Source: Hofstenia miamia (taxonomy: Eukaryota > Xenacoelomorpha > Acoela). Taken from it: a stretch of 64,000 nt of DNA. The position numbers and the translations under genes were made by a program. Below are positions 52,085-64,000 of this stretch, one piece after another; positions within the stretch are counted from its first letter, which is position 1; every line of letters begins with the position of its first letter. Below the pieces are notes generated by a model. It did no database searches, had not been told where the DNA came from, and was given only the letters and a program-made list of their open reading frames with translations. The stretch covers positions 1,229,797 through 1,293,796 of the forward strand of contig SCFE01000052.1 in the NCBI GenBank assembly GCA_004352715.1, written 5' to 3'.

Positions 52085-52330
52085 GTGAAGGTATCTGATA
52101 TAAAAATTATGTTAAAAATGGAAACTCTTGTATTTAAAAATTGAAATTGTACTGTGAAAATGAAATTATTTATAAAAATGGAAGCGTTTAATATCTTGGA
52201 GTGGATAGTAAACTAACATTCGACAATTTTTTTCCCTAAAAAGACTACTTTATATCATACGAGACATAGGAAATTACATCATACCCTACTGATAATTTCT
52301 GTTGTTCTAAGTAAGTTTAATTATTGCAGT
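52085..52330 (+). pseudogene. RT 3' fragment of a non-LTR retrotransposon
   Basis: Frameshifted reading gives CENEIIYKNGSV, then YLGVDSKLTFDNFF, then a Cys/Leu-rich stretch ending SKFNYC. The YLGV.ID..L.F motif is the RT thumb-side block that follows the active site in jockey/CR1-type elements. The upstream half is absent. Confidence 0.5.
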
Positions 52331-52763
52331 TTTCTCTTTAAAAATCCGTCTAATAAAAAAAACGAACACAACTAACAAAAATGTATAACTGGCAATAAAA
52401 ACATGAAGATATTACAGTCTTAAAAAACACGTATAAAATATTATCTTCATGTAGAAGGCATTGAGTATCGAACATTTTTCCTACTGTATAAATGCATACA
52501 TAAATTTTCTGAAAAAGTAAAATAGATAAAAGTCTAAAAACTGAAGTTACTTGTTTTGTTTTACCAATGGAATGACATGCCGGTCTAAATCAAACAACAA
52601 AAATAATATTTAATATTCAAAATTGTCTTAAAGAATTTAATAAACTACTGAATTTCCAATGCGCAAATGTGCAATTATTGTATACTTTGTTAAAGCTTAC
52701 TATATAATTGTTTGTATTTGCTCTTGAGTATTGTATTTAATTATAACAATGTAGAGCTTTGGC

Positions 52764-52801
52764 TCTTATTATTATTATTATTACCATGATTACTATTATT
52801 T
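52764..52801. repeat. (ATT)n microsatellite
   Basis: Short interrupted ATT repeat, such as often ends non-LTR elements; it follows the RT 3' fragment at 52085-52330. Confidence 0.8.
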
Positions 52802-52918
52802 ACAATTAAAATTAAAATTACAAGCATGCAAATTTGCTTTATCAAATGACGATGACAGTGACATAAACGCACGACAAAGAAACATTACAAGAAAACTATT
52901 TGATCTCGCCAAAGAAGA

Positions 52919-53117
52919 ACCATGGATTTCTATGACACTACCAGGATGTGAACTGGACTTTTGTTATTGACTAAAGCAGGCTGAATGCAAGTGAGAAAGT
53001 TAGGTAAACATGTTTACAGTTTGATAAATTTCACTGTGATTTAGTGTAGGTTCAGCCTGCTTTGGTCACTTACAAAAGGACAGTTCGCATCCAGGTAGTG
53101 TTACAGAAATCCATGGT
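52919..53117. repeat. Fold-back element with 67-bp inverted arms
   Basis: Arm 52919-52985 (ACCATGGATTTCTATGACAC onward) pairs with arm 53051-53117. I count 58 of 67 matching positions, around a 65-bp loop. Both outer ends are ACCATGG, both inner ends GCAGGCTGAA. It sits just upstream of the RT relic. It may be a MITE or a palindrome made by inverted duplication. Confidence 0.75.
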
Positions 53118-53129
53118 AGAACTGACGAC

Positions 53130-54740
53130 CGCAAATTGACTAATTACCAAAAATCAAATAATTAAACAATTAAGAAATAAAAAGTCTGCATTAAGACAGA
53201 AAAAGTTGTTTTTCAATAATAATACAAACGATATTCATAAGGGTCTGGACAAGACTCAAAGGGATTTCAATTGACACTAAGGAGGTAAGTATTGATAACC
53301 AAATTACAACAGAAAAAAAACAAGAATAGTAGACCACCTAAATAAAACCTTTAAAGAATATGGCAATTTCAATTGTTCCTAATGTAAAAGTAAAAAAAAA
53401 ATTTAATCAATGTCCAGCAAATTCAAATTTGTCTTCTAGAATTGCAAATATTGGTAAATTAGAAACCATAATATAAAATTTAAGCAACAATAAATCCACT
53501 GCTTTATTATATTTTTAGTAAGCAATTGCTATTAGCATTTAACCAATGTTTAATTTACAACGAATTTCCAGAATTTTTTAAAAATTCCGACATATGTCCT
53601 CTATGTAAAAAGGTGACCCCTTAAACGTAAAAAATTATAGACTCATTTGTATAAGCCATTCTTTTAGTAAATTTTTCGAAAGTTACTAAATAATCAATTA
53701 ATCGCGAATTTTAATCAGAAAACATTCTCTAAAAAAATTAGGTTTTCGCATGTTTTTTAGCAAATAAGATGCAATTTTATTAATATCACAGCACTATAAT
53801 ATCTAATTTAACCCTAAATATATATAGCTGCGTTTGGGCATATTAAATTACAAGCAAATGTATCATTATTTTGATGACAAATCTATTAATTTAACAATAC
53901 ACTTCCTTAAAAATCGTCAAAAGCCAGTTATACTTAATGGTAGAAAATCAAAATATATTATTTCTGACCAAGGCGTTCCGCAGGGCACAGTTCTCGGTCC
54001 CATTCTATTTGTATCTAGGTTAATGACATAACGCAAATGGCAAAAAAACAGTAGAATGTGTCAACATGCAGATAATACCTTTCTTAATAAGTACTGATAT
54101 AAATGCTTTTAATGTGACTAAAAATCTCCAAAAGGACATCAAAAATTTAACAAATTATTTCTCAAATATTCAATTTAATGTAATTAGAGAAAACACACAA
54201 TTTATAATATTCTTTTCTAAGATATACAGAAATCTCGAAGAAAAATAGAATTTAATATAAATCAGGTACCAATAAAGCAAAGCAAATTTATTTTATACTT
54301 AGGTGTTGAAATTGACAATAATATAAATTTCGAACAATTCTGCTTGACTTAAATTAAGAAAATGGCTTCTGGAGATAGGTATCTTTATCATCTTCGAAAT
54401 ATTTCAAATACATACCACAAATAATTAATAAATGCACTCTGCTTATCGCACTTTCAATACTGTTAATTCCTCTTTACAAATATAAACTCAAAATATCGAA
54501 TCCTTCTATCTAAAACTTTCAATTGGTCTCTTAAACCACATAATTTTGTGCAAAAATACAAACTCTATCTTCTTACTAACGAATTCATATCCATATCTTA
54601 TCAATATTATTAAATTCAAATTTAGTCAACTCGCAACTTCGTTTTTAAAACAATGGATTAAATTAAATGAACGTTTTCAAAAATGTGTATGTTTAGATAA
54701 ACAACCTTTCATCACCCAGCAACTAAAAACAAAAATTTAG
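53130..54740 (+). pseudogene. Non-LTR retrotransposon RT relic
   Basis: Blocks in order: a basic linker (IIKQLRNKKSALRQKKLFF, about 53155), HLNKTFKEYGNF (about 53335), NEFPEFFKNSDI and CKKVTP (about 53560-53620), SKFFEKLL-like remains, FLKNRQKPVILNGRKSKYI with SDQGVPQGTVLGPILF (53834-54013), the active-site box as QHADNTF (about 54060), a conserved LGVEIDNNINFEQF (about 54302) and HLRNISNTYHKLINALCLSHFQYC-type remains. The GVPQGTVLGPILF block is textbook. Stops, shifts and the Asp-to-Asn change at the second catalytic Asp mark it as inactive. It lies on the opposite strand to the 47144-51780 relic. Confidence 0.8.
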
Positions 54741-54845
54741 ATCATGAAATTCAAATCGAAAAAAATTAAGAGAAATTCACAAAAAATTGCGAGCATTCAT
54801 ATTTAATAACACTATACGCATTCGAAAATTTTGCATAGAAATCCA

Positions 54846-54864
54846 AACACACACAAACACACAC
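54846..54864. repeat. (CA)n microsatellite
   Basis: Short CA repeat downstream of the 53130-54740 RT relic. Confidence 0.85.
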
Positions 54865-55194
54865 TTTATTTATTATATATATTTTATTTTTATTTTGTAA
54901 ATAGCTTTTAGCATAAACTGCTAAATATCTTATTTATATAGGTTTGCACTACTTCCTTTCAGAAATACATTTGTTTGATTTTTTATATTAATATTGTTAT
55001 AATAATTTTTGTTGAAGGACTTGCAAAATCATTATTAAATTGTTACGTAGATTACTTTTCTGTTCCTGCAGTACCAATAGTTTTAATTTCATTTGAGGCA
55101 CTACTTACTGTGCATTTTTTTTATTGTTTACATATAAATATATTTCTATTTCTAAGCTAAAGCGAGAACCTAAATCACGTACATTTTCTTAACA

Positions 55195-55196
<2 letters not shown>

Positions 55197-55250
<54 letters not shown>

Positions 55251-55255
55251 TATAA
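55197..55255. repeat. (TA)n microsatellite
   Basis: Long TA repeat with an ACATATATA interruption. Confidence 0.95.
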
Positions 55256-56409
55256 TGTGTATCATACTGAAATTTAATTGCGCTTTTGGAAGGTGTCACT
55301 CAAATATTTTAGATGAAATTTCCAAGGAAATCAACTGATATTGTTGAAGGATTTAATCAACGCATTTAAATATATTAATAGCACGATTTTAATCATATTT
55401 AACTACCCTATTAAGATTAGCAATATTTATAAAATAACTACTATAAAAATTTGAATAATTCTACCAAAAAATGTTAAAAAATAGAATATTTAAGAAATGA
55501 AAAAAGCAAAATAATTCTTTATGTTAATATAATTTCTAATAAGCAAAAGAAATTCTACACCGTCTTAACCTCTATATATTTTTAATATTTTGAGACAAAT
55601 ATTTTGTTTTAAATAAGTGTGTAGAGAGTGAGATGTCGTTCACATGCAAAGTTTTTATAAAATTAATGCTGCGTTCTTAATACTATGAGCGTATCAATTC
55701 ATAATTATCATGAATGCAGAAGCTGAACAAATAATACAAATTTCGATTGTTACATCAACTTAAGAGGATAATGAGGCACGGTGGCACTTATTATTGACAA
55801 AAGTGATTGATTATCTGCAATAAGAATAATTTTTCTTCACATTTTATTTAATTGAAAAAAATATTATTCACATATGAAATGTCTAAAATTTTCATGATGT
55901 TAACTTGTAGAGCACAGTATGGATTCTATTGTAGTGTAAAATATTTGAGATGTTCTTAAAAGTCATATATTGGTGTTTTATGCAGCTAAAATTCCCAACT
56001 ATACATGTAACTACCTTTGTAGTAGCCATCTGAAAGATTTCATGAAATAGTACATTTTTACAGATTTGCTAATGCACAGACCACGCCGTCAGCCACAAAT
56101 CAGGGCTTTCAGATAAAATACAAATATTCAAATTTTTAAGTAAATTTCTCAAAGCTTACATGAAATTTAAAGTTTTCCCATGAAAATCTGAAACAAATTC
56201 ATACCTGAAGTAAGCCCTGGTTATCAAATTTAGATATATTCTTCCCAAACATATTAATAAAAACATTTTTATTTTATAGAAAAGTCCAAATTGTTGCTGT
56301 AATAGGGGCAGTAGAAGGCTTTCCCGTAGTATATTTTTTGGAAATTTTACAGTTCATTATTTTGTCTAGTTTCTGACAATGTCTTGTAAATATTATCATC
56401 TTAATAATA

Positions 56410-56970
56410 ACTTAAAAAATTCATCACTAAAAATGATGCGTGCTGGCTTCCCGGAATAGATGATTAGATTTTATATAGCTCTTTTGTTGATCCTTGCAAG
56501 GCTTATTGACAAGTGCTACTTCATCATTGAAAAAAACGCGTTTATAAAACCGTATGGGCTATTTGGGCGACTTTACAAGGCCTTCGGTCTATGCAATGTC
56601 CTGGTCCATTTCAACGTTATGTCCCCAAAACCCTCAAGTATAGTAAAAACAGCATGCAGCATTCTTTCTTTTAACTCTTGACCTAAGGGTCTTGCTTTCA
56701 AATTCTGACCAAATAATGATCTAAGCCCGTCTTCTTACTAAGCAAATGCTGCGACTGATCTCATTTTCGGCATAACTCTAGGATTTGCTTAGTGATTTAA
56801 GTTATATGGTCTAGTGTTCTGCAGAACTACACAGTCTCATGGGACGCGTACTAAGTCAGTGGGATTGGGACAAACATTGCACTGGGATCATAAATTTTAG
56901 AGATTTACACCACTGATTTTAGGCAAAGTAGATGTGCTTTGAGATCCACGAAGCTATTCGACTGGGAAAT
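56410..56970. other. Moderate-GC stretch, unassigned
   Basis: Composition is closer to coding or transposon sequence than to the AT-rich flanks, with broken frames on both strands. The longest is 73 codons at 56460-56681 and has no recognised motif. It is probably a decayed element. Confidence 0.25.
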
Positions 56971-59900
56971 TTAATTATATTAAATCGAAGTTCGATCAAC
57001 AAAAACAAGGATCACCTTAGTTTTAATCTACCCGCTTCCAGCCCACAAGTCAATAGAAAGCAATTGTGAATAATTGTATTTTCCAAATGGAATGGTACAC
57101 CATCTCTTAAACATTCAGAGTCCAAATTCTGCCACTACCAAAAAACCATCTAGGTATATGACACTTTGTTTATTGTTGGCGGATATTTTTCACTTTAATT
57201 AGTACCAATTAGCTAAAGAATTCCTTTTAGATAGAATTCATGTTCAAAGTTCATTATATAAGTTCAAAAGCGATGTCTTTTAAATATTTTTGTATGACTT
57301 CCGATTCCTTCTTTATTCTTACTGATTAGTCATTTGCGATTATGACCATTTATATTTCGTATTAATAATTTTAACTACAAACACTTATATCATTTTTATA
57401 TCTAATGCTAAAAAACGCTATGCGTTGATTAGAATGGAAGATGTTTTGCATTAGGATTTAATAGGTGGTCAATAATGGCGATTGCATTATATTCAGTTTT
57501 AATATGGTTGCAATCACTGCAACGCGATTTATGATCCATGCCTATATTTTTTCACTTCATACCAATCTTAGAGATAATTGTTTGTGATCAGAATCTAACA
57601 TAAATATGGTTTCTGATAAAATTATATGTTTACATGATGATATTAGCACCTAAATTTACAGAAATATTTTTCAGAGTTTAATCACATCACCCCTACAGAA
57701 AAGGTTATTGTAAAAATTGAACTAGTCTTCATCTAATCAGACTATTCTATTTATTATGAAAGGTTTCTTAAAATGTCTTTTGCATATACTGTAACTTAAC
57801 TATGATTATATTTCATTTTCAGATCAATCCCTTTAGCATTCATCATAAATGAAGATATTCCCACAATATAAACTCTGTTAAGATTCAGACATATATGTTA
57901 TTGTGATTCTAAAAAAATTTGGATTACATTTCATCAACATTTAGACAAGGAGGGTGCTATTTAAAATAAAAAATTGGGAAATATGCAGGTATATCCATCT
58001 GAATGATCATTTATGCTTTCATATTACTTTCCTTGTACAGTGGGTTTTGGCATGCCTGATATCACAATTATCACTTTTAAAAAAATTGTTTATCCTTCTC
58101 CAAATTTTAAGAAGGGTAGGAAAGAGATTTGTATTTTACACCCCTCCCGATTTTAACAGCCTTATAGCTACTTCTCAAATTTAAGGAGCCCTGCTTCTAA
58201 TTATCTGTCATACAGGCCATGATGCCACTTAAATAAACAATATTTTTCCCATATTTTTGTCCTCACATACAAAAGTAAGCTTTGAATGCATATTGCATTC
58301 TACAAGGTGATATGTAATAAATGTAAATGAAAAATATTGAAAATCAAAATTTGAATGTTATTCCTCACAATTTTCAAAGAAGTCCTGTGATGAAGTCTGG
58401 TCAAATGCTAGCAGAACACAGTTAATGGCCGTTGTTTTTTCTCAAAATGCATTTTGTTTGATACACTGATGCTTCTATTGCGAGATTTAAAAATATGTTT
58501 AATCAAACAGTAATTAAAAACACAATTGAAAATTATGTGTACAATTTAATGTAGCGAAATTTGAATGTTGTTAATCCAATCAATAATGGTAGAAAAAAAT
58601 TATTTGATTCTGTTTATTAAAATATCTATACTTTTTTCAATTAATGGATTATATTTCTCAAAAATTACATTTGAAGAACATATACATCAATGTTGTCTTG
58701 AAGTGAACATCTTTGAAACAGTTGCTTTGTTTGTATCCAATTTATCGTATTTTCTTTCAACTATGCAAACACGGTATGTACTATTCAAGATCCTATTAAT
58801 ACAACTCAAGTTGAGACTCGAAATTTCGAGTACTCGGAGGACGCTACTATAGATTCCCCAAAATGTCTTAGTTTGCAAAAGGCAACTGCGAATTCCTCGG
58901 AAACAGGAAAAAATATCTTTTACTTTTATTATTGATTATCATTAAAGGGGTAATATATAAAAAAATTCTCACTCTTGCAAGGAAATCACAATGCTGTTTT
59001 CAAGTACATTTGATGTGGAAATGTATGTTTTCTATTACATCAATTGTGAAAGCAAAAATTCCTGATTATGCACAATATTTTGAAAGGTATTGCGCAGGAC
59101 AGGATGTCATAGAATCTATCTGCTTTCACCACTAAGAGAAGTTGTAACATTAACTGAAACAAATCATAATAAATCTGTTTGTCACTGCTGAAATTTGAAT
59201 TCAGTCCTTTATATTTCAAGCAAAAGTAGAATATATTGTAGTTTCACACAACTAAATGCAACACAATTCACAATATTTTGCTATTTTAAGCAATCAAAAT
59301 CTTTGTTAAGTTGTAAATTTTGCTGTCATCATATTTGCAAGAGTAATTTAGTTTGTAAGAGATCCCTGTTATAAATTATTCCCAACTATTTTAATATAAA
59401 CAACATTTCGACCAATTAAACAATATCCTAACAGTGAATGGTTCATTGAATTATTGCAACTCACTAGCAGTCTAAAAGTGTTATACATTACAAAATGATT
59501 CATTACCTCCTTGCTTCACAATAATTTTTCTAGGCAATTTTATTGATTTTGGAAAATTCAGTTTACGTCTAGTAAAATAGCATTTTACAACATCAAGCGA
59601 ATTAAAAATTATAAATTTAATTTTTCTCGAAATATCTGCATTGATTAGTCATCTCACAATGGCAATTAGCCCTTCAAATGATTGAAAGGTTAAAACTAAT
59701 GAAAACTTTCACATGTATTTTTTGCATGTATGTATTAACAAAACAGTGTTCCTTAAGTAACAGATTGTTAAGTATTTGAAAAATTCAAGTAGTCGTTTAA
59801 AATGAACCAATAGGAAAAATCATCAAGGACCATGTCCTAGAAAATTTTCACTCGATTGCAATGATTTAATGCTATCACCCATGAAAAGTTTAAATTCGAA

Positions 59901-60705
59901 AGAAATTTATAAGTTCAAATATACGTTTATATAACAATGTTAGAACACATTTGAAACTCAATTTTTGATTTGAAATCTTGGAATTATACTTAAGCAAGAC
60001 TATTGTACTAATAAATAGATAATCGTATATGCCATCTAGCGACAAAATTTAGTCCAATGAAAACTTCAATTTATAATTATTGTCCAAAAATAGCGGTATT
60101 TTAATGCAAGATATCTCATATTTTATCATCAGGTGATAAAAATATTTACCGATAAATTAAAAAATCTTGGCAAAATAGCAATCTTAGGAACTCAGTATTT
60201 ATACATGCTGTAAAAATGCTTTTGATTTGGTCTAATATTTTCAAAACAGTATCATGCGATGTTGTGTGAACTCTTTGAACAGTTTCTTAGGACTTATGCT
60301 AAAAATTTTTCCCATTTACAGATCTGCGATTGGCGTTAATATTGGCACCTTGGCATTAAAATGCCTATGTGGTCAGATTTAGCACCTTCAATCTTTGATC
60401 TAATATTATTTGCCAACTATGAGCCATAAAGTGATGAAAATCTATGACATTAATGTATTTTGCAAAGTTTCTTGTCAGAAGTGATCAAGCTAACGATTTC
60501 ACTGCAAGGTTCAGATAAAAAACTTGTTTTTCTTGTAGTCTTTCAAAGATACAAATAGATTTTCACTCAACATGTTTTCAAACTTTGCGGCATATTATTG
60601 CTGAAATTTTTACTACATTATTGGAAATTCAAAAATATCAATGTTGATAAGAAAGGTTTAGTTGTTTAATAGATCATATCTTATCCTCCTTCGTTTCATC
60701 TATAA

Positions 60706-61073
60706 TAGAGATGAGCGCGGTACAGGTTTTCCGGTATACCGCAACAATGGCGATTTTTATTTTCGTAGGAAAAGATAGATGTTTCTGAACTGTTTTTTAG
60801 GGTTATGAATCATTCGTTGAAAAGTTTAAAAACAATTTCTTAGGTATTTTTCATTTCATTAAATTTTATGAAGGTAGTATCAAATCTTCAATGAAATATG
60901 TAAAAATTAGTTTTAATATTTTGTATGTGAAGTCCTTTAGTCTTGCTAAAGAAAGAGTATTTTTCATAATTACTTATAGATGTTATATCCTAAAACAAAA
61001 CACGTTATCTACCGATAACCACCGCAATTGTGTAAATCGCTGCCGCAGTATTACCGCACCGCACTCATCTCTA
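60706..61073. mobile_element. 368-bp hAT-type MITE
   Basis: The ends read TAGAGATGAGCGCGGTACAG and, inverted, TAGAGATGAGTGCGGTGCGG, a terminus style known from hAT elements. Flanking 8-mers ATCTATAA (60698-60705) and ATCTACAC (61074-61081) match at 6 of 8. Subterminal CGGTATACCGC is palindromic. It lies about 0.9 kb upstream of the DUF2961-like gene. Confidence 0.75.
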
Positions 61074-61765
61074 ATCTACACCTATCCTGCACCATCATAA
61101 TTACAACTTAAGGATCTTATTGTATAAAGCAGAAAGCTGTACATTAAGTTTGAGATCTCTGCATTATTGTTAAAAAGATATATAGCAGATTTGCATCAAA
61201 TGGGCCACTGCCAATGAGCCGGTCTTTTAATCAGAACTGTAGTACCGGAAACCTAATAATTATGAATCACTCGTCAACAACTCTTACGTTTTCTTTGGGC
61301 CTCGGATGATGGAGCAACAAAAAGAGGATGCATTTCATCAATCAGAATTTACTAATTCTAATTGGTATGTAAATTCTCCACTTTTCAATTATGCAATAAC
61401 CAAAACATTATGGCCTGGCACACACTAACCTTGTTCTTGTCATAATTCAGAGGAATGCCAATATCGCAATAAAAATATTTATTTTACTTATTGGAAGAAG
61501 AGCAAATATCAGTTTGATATCATTGAAATCTACTGTCATTTATGTGAATTTATAATAAATTTAAGTGCGGACGCTGTACAATTATTAGTGAGATTGTCAT
61601 TGCTAGTACAGGTTGGGCTATTTTGCATAAATCAATATTTAAGAAATTTGCTTAATTTTTTTATCATTGTTTGCAAAAAAGTGTAAAATGTATCAATTTT
61701 AATACCATTGTTAAAATATAATTTTGAATTTCTTTCAGCAGATTTTAAAGTCAACAACTTAAAGC

Positions 61766-61879
61766 ATGATAGAGATGAAAGAAAAATCAAGGAACATTAA
61801 ATGGAATGGCTGTGTTGTCAGAGTTTGTCTAGTTATTATATTGCTATTAGCTTCAAGAGTAATACAATGGCCATTCTAG
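61766..61879 (+). CDS. Possible 37-codon upstream ORF with a membrane segment
   Basis: An ATG-to-TAG frame of 37 codons lies 49 bases before the first ATG of the DUF2961-like gene. It encodes a basic start (MIEMKEKSRNIKWNG) and a hydrophobic core (CVVRVCLVIILLLASRV). It could be a regulatory uORF in the 5' leader or chance. A donor-like gtaagt follows directly (61882), so this stretch may instead be the end of a 5' exon. An acceptor-like tttctttcag sits at 61731-61740. No homology is recognised. Confidence 0.25.
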   Translation: MIEMKEKSRNIKWNGCVVRVCLVIILLLASRVIQWPF

Positions 61880-61928
61880 TGGTAAGTTATCTTATCAACA
61901 ACAGTTTATTGGAGATCAGTAAACAAAC

Positions 61929-62330
61929 ATGTCGACAAGAGTTCAAACAATGTTTAAAATTTGCGTTTTAACTCAACTGCTGTTAACTACAGCAAGTAAT
62001 GTTAAGTACAAAACATTTGGAACAGGTCTAGCAAGTTATGTATTGACGCCATCTAGTGGAGAGCTTGAAGTCTTTAAATACAAAACAGCTCAAAATGCAT
62101 TTATGACACACTTTTGGACTTCTGGTAGCAGCAACTGTGAAAACGTCATTGTAAGATACTATGTTGACGGAGAAGATACGGCATCAATTGAGTTTAATAC
62201 CTTAATGAAAGGACTTGCAGGATATAATGAAATATCAAATTGGGGTACCAGGTGGTTTGGCAAAAACGATCCAGCAGATAAATGTGGATGGTTTAACAAC
62301 TTTAGAATACCTTTCAGACGATCTATCAAG
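61929..62330 (+). CDS. Secreted DUF2961/GH172-like protein, first coding exon
   Basis: This 134-codon exon opens an uncharacterised secreted-type protein. An N-terminal hydrophobic segment (MFKICVLTQLLLTTASN, from Met8 at 61950) looks like a signal peptide; starting at Met8 gives a more typical one than the first Met at 61929. The mature part contains ASYVLTPSSGELEVFKY, NAFMTHFWTSG, VIVRYYVDGEDTASIEFN and GWFNNFRIPFRRSIK. I recall the motif series MTHFWTTG, IVRYYVDGE..SIEF and GWFNNFRIPF from predicted invertebrate DUF2961 proteins, a family related to GH172 sugar-cleaving enzymes; this is from memory and was not searched. The exon ends in phase 0 at AAG|gtaagc, a strong donor, and joins the exon at 63734 without frame change. 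No catalytic role can be assigned from this fragment. Confidence 0.82.
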
Positions 62331-63733
62331 GTAAGCTATTTCTAAATCATTATGTTGGAAATGTTTCTTTATTTAATCATAATCAGTCATAGTTAATAGT
62401 AATGAGTCATAGAAAATATATGCAATGAATAAGGAAATTTAATGTAAAATTTGGTTGAAATAGCATTTTAATATGAAAAAAGCGAAACAAGAAATTAAGT
62501 TCTAGAACCCAGAGAATTATTAAAGATAGGTGTCTTACAAAAGCAGGAGTTGTAAAATAGGCATTCTAGAATTTTCACAGACTAAGACGCAAGCAGCAAT
62601 CTCAAAAACAGACCAAATATATTCTTTAAATATTATTCTCAATTGTATATTTTGTTTAGTCGCTTTGAGTAATTTCAATAAGAATTTTATAACTTTTAAA
62701 ATATTGTAAATGATCTGTCTTCTAAAACATTATTTTATTAATTGCTATTCTTGAAAATGGTTGTCATACTGTTTAATCAAAACTATGTGCACTTAATAAT
62801 TTAATTCATTTCATCAGTTAATGGGCTGTTCATAATGTTTGACTGCACCTTTTAATTCATTGAATAGTTATTTTTTGGATTTCTTAGTTAAAATATAGAC
62901 AGTTTTTCAAAGTTAATCATTCACTCATGTCTTTTGTTGCATCTGATGATCTAATTTTTGTTAAAAATTTTAATTTGGATTATAGGAGGAAAGAAATTTC
63001 TGAATTCACAACTTCAAGTTTGTTGTGAATTTTCATTTTCAAAGAAATTTGAAATTCTAAGCTCTAAATTTTTAAAGAAATAAATTTTGGCTGATTTTTT
63101 TCTTAATCAGCTACCAACTTAGAGGAAATATCATTTTGGGCAAAAATGCTTATTAGGGGGAATTTGTGATAGCAAAAAATTTTAGCGGACTCAGATGAAA
63201 ACAAAGAGAATAACAATAAAATTTAGGTGGCAAACTTTTGAATAATGGTCCTTAAAATTTTTGTTAATTTGAATTTACTATGATTTTTAATTAATATATA
63301 GTTTGCCTTACAGTTATGAAAACTTTTTGGAACCGTTATATTCGCAAAATCCTATGTGACCAACTGTAAATAGGAGCTACATGCATACTGAGAATTTTAA
63401 AAATTACCTTACTATATAAAATATTTTCAATGTGGTAAATTTTGAAAAAATTTGTAATCACTGTACACAAATTAATGCTGTTTGGCAGGTGTCACTTTAA
63501 AATAATCTTACTTCGCTTTCTGCAGATTCTTAGCAATAACGTTTTTGATAAACATTGTTGATCATTTGTTGTTTCTTTTTAAAATAAATTTTATAGTCGA
63601 AGTTTATTCAGCACAAAGCTTGAAACAATTATTTTGAAATTAATATTTTACTTATTAGAGATTACATATACGTTTGTTGAACATGCTTCCTCTACTTTAC
63701 TTATGAATGTGAACTTATAACATAATTGTGCAG
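62331..63733 (+). other. Intron 1 of the DUF2961-like gene
   Basis: A 1403-bp AT-rich GT-AG intron in phase 0. Nothing else was recognised in it. Confidence 0.8.
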
Positions 63734-63931
63734 ATTACTATCCAAGCTCTAACTATGCCTGAAGATGACGTTTTCATTATTGTTCGCGGTGTGGAGGGAA
63801 GTGATCTTTACATTGAAAGTGTTAAACTTCCTTCAAATGCAAAGATGCGGTTGATCAAGCGCAGCGAAATTCTAAAGCCTTTTGAATTTCATCGCTTAGC
63901 TGACAGTTCTAAGTCAGGAATGATATTTCTG
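63734..63931 (+). CDS. Secreted DUF2961/GH172-like protein, second coding exon
   Basis: A 66-codon exon with acceptor attgtgcag|ATTACT and donor TTTCTG|gtaagt, both phase 0. It reads ITIQALTMPEDDVFIIVRG, then GSDLYIESVKLPSNAKMRL and FEFHRLADSSKSGMIFL. The order (beta-strand ending in IVRG, then LP..A.M.L, then a strand ending in G.I/LFL) matches the part of the invertebrate DUF2961 family that follows the NNFRIPF region, as I remember it. The intron before it is 1403 bp. The protein is incomplete here, because the open frame passes through a donor 69 bases before the window end, so further exons lie beyond it. Confidence 0.82.
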
Positions 63932-64000
63932 GTAAGTGAGATTTGAAAACTATGTTATCTATCGCTATAAACTTGCAATAGTTATTTCTTAGTTTTTGTA

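Larger units (their letters stand above)
54865..60697. other. Mostly featureless AT-rich stretch
   Basis: Apart from a (TA)n tract at 55197 and the island at 56410-56970, nothing was recognised. Short open frames near 57954 and 58565 have intron-like composition and no motifs. Confidence 0.55.

Noticed and set aside
56460-56681. A 73-codon frame starting with a hydrophobic segment
   Set aside because: No family recognised and surrounding frames are broken; likely a decayed element.

Overview
This is an intron-rich, very AT-rich animal (invertebrate) genomic window. The main evidence is an ELAV/Hu-type RNA-binding gene split into small exons with GT-AG introns of 0.3 to 13.8 kb, a second intron-containing gene, dozens of (TA)n tracts, and many decayed DNA transposons and non-LTR retrotransposons. 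No bacterial operon, CRISPR array or rRNA was seen, and no tRNA could be supported. The phylum cannot be fixed from the sequence alone. Assembly gaps sit inside (TA)n tracts, and three of them are flanked by near-identical duplicates that look like unmerged contig ends. Layout: (1) 1-8159 lies downstream of the last visible ELAV exon and holds no recognised gene; it contains a probable hAT-like non-autonomous element (2532-3099) and (TA)n tracts. (2) 8160-38273, minus strand, holds five consecutive exons of one ELAV-like gene: a Ser/Thr-rich N-terminal exon (37925-38273), then RRM1 (23917-24126 and 12194-12297), then RRM2 (8724-8877 and 8160-8406). All junction phases agree. The 5' exon(s) and the RRM3 exon(s) are missing, either outside the window or unrecognised. 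The introns carry a TA-flanked mariner-type MITE, a truncated mariner copy, three hAT-type elements with 8-bp target duplications, a retrotransposon RT relic, and a Tc1/mariner transposase gene cut by a 774-base gap. (3) 38274-61700 has no recognised host gene and is a transposon graveyard. A minus-strand RT relic (about 47144-51780) is split by two elements whose removal rejoins the RT motif order. A plus-strand RT relic (53130-54740), another RT 3' fragment, a 67-bp-arm fold-back and a hAT MITE (60706-61073) follow. (4) 61929-63931, plus strand, holds the first two coding exons of a secreted-type protein resembling the DUF2961/GH172-type family of invertebrates; it continues past the window end. 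A 37-codon upstream ORF lies just before it. The two host genes show no functional link. The most informative structure is the nested transposon record, which gives relative insertion ages, and the unusual ELAV RRM1 with a Cys in its RNP1 motif.
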